Origin: an uncultured bacterium
GTDB taxonomy: Bacteria; Verrucomicrobiota; Kiritimatiellia; RFP12; CAIWXQ01
DNA: 64,000 bases
Direction: 5' to 3'
Assembly: GCA_903916675.1 (NCBI GenBank)
Contig: CAIWXQ010000018.1
Coordinates: 182,802-246,801, forward strand
The notes beneath the pieces were generated by a model. It was not told the origin of the DNA, ran no database searches, and saw only the letters and a program-made list of their open reading frames with translations. The position numbers were made by a program, and so were the translations under genes. Positions 58,200 through 64,000 of this stretch are shown one piece after another (positions within the stretch are counted from its first letter, which is position 1; every line of letters begins with the position of its first letter).

Positions 58200-58943
58200 A
58201 TGCAAGAACCGAAAAACCAACCGAGCCTCAAGCGCAGGTTCAAAAGCTTTGTTAGGAGCTGTGTCCCGGCGAATATGGCATTGCCGATTGTCGGCGGCAG
58301 TCTCAAGGGGATGAAATGGGTCATAAAGAGTTCGGATTTCTCCTGCTTCATGGGGCGATATGAAGTTCACGTGCAAGACGCAATCCGCGCACACGTCCGT
58401 TCCGGTGAAACCGCGTATGACATCGGCGCCAATGTTGGGTTTCATACGCTGCTGTGTGCCAAGGTGGTGGGCGCCGGCGGCAGGGTCATGGCCTTCGAGC
58501 CATTTCCCAGAAATGTCGGCATCCTCAAACGCCACCTTCGCATGAATGCAATTGACAATGTGACAGTAGTTGAGGCGGCCATTTCCGAAAGTAATGGACA
58601 GGTGTGGTTTTCGGCTCCGGCGGACCTTCACGGCAGCATGGGGCACATTGCGGAGCACGAATCGTCCGGCACGATTTGCGTGAACACGCTTGCGCTGGAC
58701 GGGTCTGGCTTCCCTGCGCCAAGCTTCATTAAGATGGATGTGGAAGGACATGAATTGCTCGCATTGCAAGGAATGCGCAACATTCTCCTCACCTCAAGGC
58801 CCGTGCTGGTCATAGAACGGTCGCCCGCGTCGTTCGGTGAGGTCGAAAAGTTCCTCGCACAGGCCGGCTATCAGTCGAACCTCTTGCTGGGGGACGCATC
58901 CTCCCGGTCCGGCGATTGGTTGTCCTTGCCGCTTGGGAAGTAG
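58200..58943 (+). CDS. FkbM family methyltransferase
   Basis: A 247-residue SAM-dependent methyltransferase. ETAYDIGANVGFHTLLCAKVVGAGGRVMAFEP is the SAM-binding core of FkbM proteins, then PRNVGILKRHLRMN, VEAAISES and FIKMDVEGHELLALQGM (the D-V-E-G-x-E segment). These enzymes O-methylate sugars or polyketides; a sugar in the surface polymer is likely here. ATG 58200 is used; a TTG precedes it. The gene is bracketed by direct repeats derived from the upstream GT-C gene. Confidence 0.87.
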   Translation: MQEPKNQPSLKRRFKSFVRSCVPANMALPIVGGSLKGMKWVIKSSDFSCFMGRYEVHVQDAIRAHVRSGETAYDIGANVGFHTLLCAKVVGAGGRVMAFEPFPRNVGILKRHLRMNAIDNVTVVEAAISESNGQVWFSAPADLHGSMGHIAEHESSGTICVNTLALDGSGFPAPSFIKMDVEGHELLALQGMRNILLTSRPVLVIERSPASFGEVEKFLAQAGYQSNLLLGDASSRSGDWLSLPLGK

Positions 58944-59143
58944 CCGGTTCGCCACGCCACTGCACGCGTAATGGCGTTGACAGATCGTACTCCCGACACG
59001 GATGGCACTAGGTGTCGAACTATCTGGAAAATTTTGCTGCCGCATTGGCTACTGTGGTCAAGTCTCCCTTCAATCTGGCATCCCGGCTTCTGCCCTCCCG
59101 CGTATACAGTGCAGTGCATGTCCCTTTATATCTTTTCCGGCCG

Positions 59144-59229
59144 GCGTTCCCCAGTCACGAATGTGCGCCGTGTTGCCGCTCTTGTTTGCAGTCACAAACA
59201 CGGCTATTTTAGTTCAAGGCCTGCGCTAA
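59144..59229 (+). pseudogene. Duplicated 3' end of the GT-C gene
   Basis: About 85 bases, including GTGCGCCGTGTTGCCG and ending with a stop in the same place, match 57874-57959 at roughly 90 percent, exactly 1270 bases downstream. The rest of the gap 58944-59259 has a TTGACA at 58978 and no other feature. This is a remnant of a second copy whose front is lost, or the right arm of a direct repeat. Confidence 0.8.
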
Positions 59230-59259
59230 CTGTTCTGGAAATGACACGCGGATGGATTT

Positions 59260-60504
59260 GTGGTGAGTGTGGAAGCTGACAATCCGATAGGCGCAGTCGC
59301 GGAGACGACGGTGTCCACGCAGGCGCAATCGCCGCAAACAGACACGCGGGAAGCGATGCGCGCACACGTCGCCAGGCACGATGCGCGGACGCGCGCGCTG
59401 GATGGCCTGCGCGGCATCGCCATCCTCCTGGTGATGTGGTATCACCAGACCGTGTTTGCGCCCGCCGGATGGGCCAGTTCCCTTGCGCATACGCTGGCAG
59501 GATACGGCTGGTGCGGCGTGGATCTCTTCTTCGTGCTTTCCGGATACCTGATTACGCTGGGGCTGCTCAAAAGCAAGGGGCACGACCATTTCTTCCGCAA
59601 CTTCTACGTGCGGCGCGCGCTTCGGATCCTGCCGCTGTACTATCTGGTTGTCGTCATCAGCCTGGTGATTCTCCCGCATGTGCCGCACCCGAAACTTGGT
59701 CATTTTGGCCGCATTGCCGGGGACGAACTCTGGTACTGGCTGGGTTTCTCAAACATCGCGATCGCGCATGCCGGCACCTTTCGCCACGGCATACTGGATG
59801 TATGCTGGTCGCTTTCGATCGAGCAGCAGTTCTACCTGCTCTGGCCAGTGCTGGTTTTCTTTCTCTCGCCGCGCGGGGTGCTGAGGGCCGGGTTGGCAAT
59901 GGTCATTCTGGCACCTATGCTGCGGCTGGTGTGGTTGTATGGCTTTGCCACGGAGCCATTGGCAATCTATGTCTCCACGCCGATGCGACTGGATCCGCTG
60001 GGGTGGGGCGCCGTCTTGGCAGCCTGTACATACCTGAAGGTTTCATTGCGAAGGTCACAAGTGCAGGTCGTATTGCTGTCGGGGCTGGCGTTGATTGCGC
60101 TGGCCGCAGCCTGCTACAGCGGCCGGGACACGTCTCTCAACCGGGAGGTTGAATTGTTTGGGTTCTCCGGCTTTGCGCTGCTGTTTGCGGCGCTGGTGGC
60201 AACGGCGCTGTCGGACGCAGTGACGGGTCCGGCCGGGTGGCTGCGCCGGGTGCTGTCCTGGAGCTTTCTCGTCGCGTGCGGCCAGTACTCGTATGCGATG
60301 TATCTGTTCCATCTTCCGCTGCGGGCAGTGGTGCGCGATGTGATCCTCAAGCCGGCGCAGTTTCAAGGCCTGTTCGGGTCCATGTTGGCAGGACAGTTTG
60401 TTTTTCATATTCTTGCCACGGCAATGACTCTCGGGGCTGCCTGGCTGAGCTGGCATCTGCTGGAGAAGCACTGTCTGAATCTGAAACGCTTCTTTAAAAC
60501 CTAG
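59260..60504 (+). CDS. Acyltransferase-3 (OafA-type) membrane protein
   Basis: A ~414-residue protein with about ten helices. ALDGLRGIAILLVMWYHQTVF holds the family R-G/H motif, GVDLFFVLSGYLITLGLLKSK and FYVRRALRILPLYYLV are diagnostic, and YGFATEPLAIYVSTPMRLDPLGWG follows. It O-acetylates a cell-surface sugar using cytosolic acetyl-CoA. No ATG lies at the front: GTG 59260 or 59263, or ATG 59356, may start it; the latter trims only a disordered leader. The remnant acyltransferase at 33885-34392 belongs to the same family. Confidence 0.87.
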   Translation: MVSVEADNPIGAVAETTVSTQAQSPQTDTREAMRAHVARHDARTRALDGLRGIAILLVMWYHQTVFAPAGWASSLAHTLAGYGWCGVDLFFVLSGYLITLGLLKSKGHDHFFRNFYVRRALRILPLYYLVVVISLVILPHVPHPKLGHFGRIAGDELWYWLGFSNIAIAHAGTFRHGILDVCWSLSIEQQFYLLWPVLVFFLSPRGVLRAGLAMVILAPMLRLVWLYGFATEPLAIYVSTPMRLDPLGWGAVLAACTYLKVSLRRSQVQVVLLSGLALIALAAACYSGRDTSLNREVELFGFSGFALLFAALVATALSDAVTGPAGWLRRVLSWSFLVACGQYSYAMYLFHLPLRAVVRDVILKPAQFQGLFGSMLAGQFVFHILATAMTLGAAWLSWHLLEKHCLNLKRFFKT

Positions 60505-60512
60505 GCCGGAAA

Positions 60513-61346
60513 ATGTCTTTTTCCATCCTGATCCTGACCCACAACGAGGAGCGCAACCTCGCTGCCTGCCTCGCCAGCTTGGCGTGGTGCGATGACGTGG
60601 TGGTGCTCGACTCGCACAGCATTGACCGCACGCGCGAGATTGCCACGGCTCATGGCGCGCGGGTGTTTTGCCGGCCGTTCGACAACTTTGGGGACCAGCG
60701 CAACTTCGCGCTCGATACCGTGGCCTTCCAGAACCCCTGGGTTTTTCATCTCGATGCGGACGAGCAGTTCACGGATGCGCTGCGTGCGGAATGCGAAACA
60801 TGTGTTGGCGCCGATTGCCACAGCGGCTATCTGGCTCCCAGCCGGCTGATGTTCAGGGGGCGCTGGCTCAAGCACGCCGGGTGCTACCCGGTGTATCAGA
60901 TGCGGTTGCATAAGCTGGGCGAAGTGCGCTTTGTTGCGCATGGGCATGGACAGCGTGAGGGGCTTGCGCAGCGCGGCTTGGGAACCCTGCGTGAACCGTA
61001 CCTGCATTTCGGCTTTTCCAAGGGGCTGGAGGACTGGTTTGCCAAGCATGTCCGCTACGCGGCGCAAGAGGCGCGCATGGAACTGGCCGAGGCCGGCTGC
61101 GGGTGGCGCCAGATTGTGTCCCGCGATGCGGTTGTGCGGCGGCGCGCGCTCAAGCGCCTTTCCGCGCAGCTGCCGCTGCGTCCGCTGCTGAGGTTCGTGT
61201 ATCTCTACCTCCTGCGTGGCGGCTTTCTGGATGGCTACCCGGGATTTGTCTACTGCCGCATGCTGGCAGCCTACGAAGCCATGATCGTGACCCTGCGCCA
61301 GGAAATGCGCCAGCATCGTCCCGCGAAACACGCTAAAATTGCGTAA
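60513..61346 (+). CDS. Glycosyltransferase family 2, WaaE/KdtX-like
   Basis: A 277-residue GT-A enzyme. SFSILILTHNEERNLAACL starts it, WCDDVVVLDSHSIDRTREIA follows, GDQRNFALD and VFHLDADEQFTD give the D-x-D donor site. The overall pattern and HFGFSKGLEDWFAKHVRYA resemble WaaE/LgtF enzymes that add glucose to the LPS core heptose, or lipid-A-proximal sugars. The last ~10 residues, RPAKHAKIA, are encoded by a family-A repeat unit. It begins eight bases after the acyltransferase stop. Confidence 0.85.
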   Translation: MSFSILILTHNEERNLAACLASLAWCDDVVVLDSHSIDRTREIATAHGARVFCRPFDNFGDQRNFALDTVAFQNPWVFHLDADEQFTDALRAECETCVGADCHSGYLAPSRLMFRGRWLKHAGCYPVYQMRLHKLGEVRFVAHGHGQREGLAQRGLGTLREPYLHFGFSKGLEDWFAKHVRYAAQEARMELAEAGCGWRQIVSRDAVVRRRALKRLSAQLPLRPLLRFVYLYLLRGGFLDGYPGFVYCRMLAAYEAMIVTLRQEMRQHRPAKHAKIA

Positions 61347-61714
61347 AGATCATGTGATTTGCGGGCAGTCTACCCAATCCGCGCGCTGAGAGGGTACACA
61401 GCCTCATGCTCCCTGCCATCAATCATCTCCTTCTTAATCCTGATCGTAATCGTAATCCAATCTCTCCGTCTCCATCCCCATCGATTATGATTATGATCAA
61501 GATTACGATTATGATGTTCTCTGACCTCTGACGTTTGACCGCTGACCGCTGTCTTCTGACCTCTGTTCTCTTCCCCCTTACCTCGTGCCACCGACCCCTG
61601 ACCCCAGACTCCAGCCCACCGCCCCACTGCCAGACCGCCCAACTGCCCCACTGGCCTCCGACCTCTGTTCTCTTCCCCCTTGCCTCCTTCCCCAAGTATC
61701 TGCGGAGAAAGACC
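61347..61714. repeat. Repeat mosaic (A, C, B, G)
   Basis: Family A begins in the preceding gene (61318-61346). Family C hairpin arms span 61431-61515 (CGTAATCGTAATCC and ATTATGATCAAGATTACG), followed by B (61513-61570), G (61631-61655) and B again. No gene is supported; galE has a TGCGGAGAAAG ribosome site. Confidence 0.75.
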
Positions 61715-62680
61715 ATGCGCATTTTTGTAACCGGTGGCGCCGGCTATATTGGCAGCGTCACCTCGCAGATGCTGCTCGATGGCGGTCACGACCTCGTGAT
61801 TTTCGACAATCTGGAGCGTGGCCATCGCGCAGCCGTGAATTCGCGTGCGCGCCTCGTGGTCGGCGATTTGCGGGAACGCGACGAACTCCGGCGCGCCGTG
61901 CGCGAGGCGCAGCCCGACGCAATCCTGCATTTCGCGGCCTACGCGCTGGTGGGCGAGTCCATGGCCGATCCCATGTTGTATTACCGCAACAATGTGATTG
62001 GCGGGCTGAATTTGATCGAGGCTATGCTCGATGCCAACGTCCGGCGGATTGTTTTTTCATCCAGCTGCGCGACATACGGACAGCCCGAGCGCGTGCCCAT
62101 TGATGAGACAACACCCCAGAACCCGACCAACCCCTATGGCCACTCCAAACTGGTGTTGGAGCAGATCCTGACCTGGCATGCTGAACGCAAGGGGCTGCAG
62201 CCGTGTTTTCTGCGCTACTTCAACGCCTGCGGTGCGAAGGGCGACCTGGGCGAGGATCACGAGCCAGAGGCCCATCTGATTCCCAACCTCCTTCGCGTGG
62301 CCCTGGGTCAGCGTGCGCAGGCCGAATTGTATGGCAATGACTATCCGACGCCCGACGGCACCTGCATCCGCGACTACGTGCATGTCTGCGACCTGGCCGA
62401 TGCCCATATCCGCGCCCTGGTGACCAATTCAACCGGGGCATTCAATCTGGGTACGGGTGTCGGTTCGTCGGTGTGCGAGGTGCTGGCCGCCTGCCGCCGG
62501 ATTACCCGGCATCCGATTCCTGCGGCCATCCTGCCGCGGCGCCCCGGCGATCCGCCCATGCTGGTGGCATCCGGCGACAAGGCGCGGCAGGTGTTGGGAT
62601 GGGTTCCTGCCTACTCAACACTCGACCGCATGGTGTCCGATGCTTGGACCTGGCACCAACGCCACCCGCACGGATATTGA
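61715..62680 (+). CDS. galE: UDP-glucose 4-epimerase
   Basis: A 321-residue GalE. It has the NAD loop FVTGGAGYIGSVTSQML, FDNLERGH, HFAAYALVGESMADP, the SSSCATYGQP serine region, the catalytic YGHSKLVLEQ, RYFNACGA, DGTCIRDYVHVCDLADAH and NLGTGVGSSV. It interconverts UDP-glucose and UDP-galactose (or the N-acetyl forms) for the polysaccharide. The ATG at 61715 is just before the NAD loop. A second epimerase lies at 24468, so both ends of the locus encode nucleotide-sugar epimerases. Confidence 0.94.
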   Translation: MRIFVTGGAGYIGSVTSQMLLDGGHDLVIFDNLERGHRAAVNSRARLVVGDLRERDELRRAVREAQPDAILHFAAYALVGESMADPMLYYRNNVIGGLNLIEAMLDANVRRIVFSSSCATYGQPERVPIDETTPQNPTNPYGHSKLVLEQILTWHAERKGLQPCFLRYFNACGAKGDLGEDHEPEAHLIPNLLRVALGQRAQAELYGNDYPTPDGTCIRDYVHVCDLADAHIRALVTNSTGAFNLGTGVGSSVCEVLAACRRITRHPIPAAILPRRPGDPPMLVASGDKARQVLGWVPAYSTLDRMVSDAWTWHQRHPHGY

Positions 62681-62994
62681 TTTCCTGCCCGCAATCTTCT
62701 CCCTCTTAATCCTAATCTCTCCCCGTCTTCATCCCCTTCGGTTACGATTATGATTTTATCTGACCGCTGACTCTGTTCTCTTCCCTCTTGCCCCTTACCC
62801 CCGACCTTTTCCTCAATTTTCGCCTGTGTTTCGCGGGCAAAATTAACCACTGCCTCTTAATCGTAATCCTCTCCATCCCCATCGATTACGATCAAGATTA
62901 CGATTAGGATGATCTCTGATGTTTGCCCACTGACCTCTGGCCTCCGACCTCTGATCTCTTCTCCAACTTTTCGCGCCACGTGGAGTTCTTCCCT
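62681..62994. repeat. Repeat mosaic (C, B, A)
   Basis: C hairpin (62697-62752), B (62755-62775), A half (62817-62840), C hairpin (62848-62910), B (62925-62965). No gene is supported. Confidence 0.75.
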
Positions 62995-63744
62995 ATGTTT
63001 GTCCTGACTAAATTCCTGACCTGGCTGGCCAGTCCGCTGGCAATTGCGCTTGCGATTGGATTGCTGGCGTGGTGGCAGGCCTGGCGGAAACAAAGGCGTA
63101 GCGCCGTTTGCTGGCTGGCGCTGGCAACTACGTGGCTGCTGGTGTGGTCGTCGATGCCGTTCTACGCCTGGTTCGGGTTCCAGCTGGAGCGCCAGTATCC
63201 ACCACAACGGGCCGAGGAGATGCCATCGGCCGACGCGATTGTCATCCTGGGCGGTGGCATGGCGGCCGCGCCGGGCCTGCTGCCGTATCCGGACATGAAT
63301 GGCAGTGCGGACCGGGTTTGGCATGCGGCGCGACTCTACCGGGCCGGCAAGGCGCCGATTGTCGTGCCAGCCGGCAGGGGAGAGGAGCTTGCGTCCCGGC
63401 CGCTCCTGCTGGACCTGGGCGTGCCTGCAACCGCAATTCATGTGGAGGCCGAAAGCCAGAACACGGCGGAAAACGCCCGCTTCACGGCAGCTTTGCTGCG
63501 GCAACTGGGGTGCCATCGCATCCTGTTGGTCACCTCTGCCTGGCACATGCGGCGGGCACAGCTGCTCTTTGCGCGCACCGGCCTGGAGGTCATCCCCGCT
63601 GCGACCGACCACGAAGCCATGCTCGTTCGTGCCGGCCTGAATTGGAGTCTGCCGAACCTGCTGCCCAGCCCGGATGCGCTGAACCGGAACACCGCGATCC
63701 TCAAGGAATACATTGGGTATTGGGCTTATCGGATGAAGAGGTAA
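62995..63744 (+). CDS. YdcF/DUF218-like membrane protein
   Basis: A 249-residue protein. Two N-terminal helices (LTWLASPLAIALAIGLLAWW and WLALATTWLLVWSSMPFY) anchor an extracytoplasmic DUF218 domain: ADAIVILGGGMAAAPG, YRAGKAPIVVPAGRGEELASRPLLL, AESQNTAENA and LLVTSAWHMRRA. This is the ElyC/SanA/YdcF family, linked in E. coli to envelope and lipid-carrier homeostasis. Placement at the end of a polysaccharide locus is consistent with an undecaprenyl-phosphate role, but this is inference. Confidence 0.84.
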   Translation: MFVLTKFLTWLASPLAIALAIGLLAWWQAWRKQRRSAVCWLALATTWLLVWSSMPFYAWFGFQLERQYPPQRAEEMPSADAIVILGGGMAAAPGLLPYPDMNGSADRVWHAARLYRAGKAPIVVPAGRGEELASRPLLLDLGVPATAIHVEAESQNTAENARFTAALLRQLGCHRILLVTSAWHMRRAQLLFARTGLEVIPAATDHEAMLVRAGLNWSLPNLLPSPDALNRNTAILKEYIGYWAYRMKR

Positions 63745-63991
63745 GAGGGAATGGGGAATGGGGCAAGCATGGAACTTCAAAAGGCAGACGGGTTTCTCCA
63801 AGAGCCGCAGGAAGTTTTTCGGGGTCGGGGTCGCTAGCGGAATCGGTATCGATTGTATGTCCGACCCCGATACGATTGTCACTTTTATTACGAAAGTTCA
63901 ATAAGATTACGATCACGATGTTCTCTGACCCCTGACTTTTGACCGCTGCCTCTGTTCTCGTACCCCTTACCTCTTACCCCCGTCTTTCCCC
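63745..63991. repeat. Repeat mosaic with degraded family E element
   Basis: A degraded E element lies at 63820-63905: it keeps the CGGGGTCGGGGTCGCTAG arm and a TTCAATAAG end similar to the CTCAATAG of other copies. A C fragment (63902-63920) and B units (63918-63962) follow. Confidence 0.7.
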
Positions 63992-64000
63992 ATGAAAATC
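63992..64000 (+). CDS. Start of next gene (partial)
   Basis: ATGAAAATC begins after a CTTTCCCC leader at the very end of the window. Only three codons are visible, so nothing can be said of the product. Confidence 0.35.

Noticed and set aside
58978..59010. TTGACA in the gap before the acyltransferase-3 gene as promoter
   Set aside because: No acceptable -10 hexamer is found 16-18 bases downstream.

Overview
The window looks like a GC-rich, Gram-negative chromosome, by gene content most likely a member of the Planctomycetota-Verrucomicrobiota-Chlamydiota group (Kiritimatiellota, Lentisphaerota or Verrucomicrobiota). This is an inference: there is no rRNA or other phylogenetic marker here. It rests on the mix of FabV, ThuA plus Gfo/Idh/MocA, GYF_2/DUF975, a GldA/GldG/DUF4340 ABC cluster, four-helix-bundle (S23-type) ORFs, and intergenic regions crowded with degenerate dispersed repeats. 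No tRNA, rRNA, CRISPR array, transposase or integrase was found.

Layout. (1) 1-12.8 kb is core metabolism: the 3' end of fabF, then fabZ and fabV in ATGA-overlapping order; etfB-etfA-acyl-CoA dehydrogenase; on the minus strand a HAD phosphatase and a translationally coupled pair of FMN-binding protein and ApbE flavin transferase; accD and accA; a ThuA-like protein and a Gfo/Idh/MocA oxidoreductase. (2) 12.9-16.7 kb has a pteridine-reductase-like SDR with folB, a MurC-like ligase, and on the minus strand a GYF_2/DUF975 membrane protein split by a frameshift in a G10 run. (3) 17.1-24.1 kb has a four-gene ABC exporter (ATPase, permease, GldG-like, DUF4340), an exported rubrerythrin-like protein and a ferric-reductase-like membrane flavohemoprotein. 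(4) 24.4-64 kb is one large surface-polysaccharide locus: nucleotide-sugar enzymes (epimerase, rfbB, rfbA, galE, DegT aminotransferases), at least eight glycosyltransferases, a Wzx-type flippase, two Wzy/WaaL-type proteins, acyl and acetyl transferases, two methyltransferases, and a KAS III-ACP-SDR-GNAT cassette.

How the parts may work together. rfbA and rfbB would make dTDP-4-keto-6-deoxyglucose. No rfbC or rfbD is seen, but a DegT aminotransferase is, so a 4-amino (or 3-amino) dideoxy sugar is the likely product. The KAS III, dedicated ACP, SDR and GNAT genes (36.2-38.8 kb) could make a short 3-hydroxyacyl-ACP and load it on that amino group. The 33-38.8 kb block is visibly more AT-rich than its flanks and contains broken duplicates (a truncated KAS III joined to an acyltransferase fragment, a decayed nucleotidyltransferase cassette), which suggests repeated recombination.

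The gaps of the polysaccharide locus are mosaics of recurring families, named here A to J: A, 'TTCGCGTGTTTCGCGGGCAA' palindromes; B, degenerate octamer tracts like CTCTGACC; C, 'TAATCG'-type hairpins; D, 'GCATCCTGAATCCC' tracts; E, a ~200-bp element with a long imperfect hairpin; F, 'CACAGAGAGCACAGAGG' inverted repeats; G, 'CCGCCCGACCGCCCAAC'; H, 'GGCGGCCAGTCCCTTGGCC' hairpins; I, 'CTAACAGTCTAATAGTCTTC'; J, 'CCCGGAACCCGGAACC'. Several have run into or been captured inside coding sequences.
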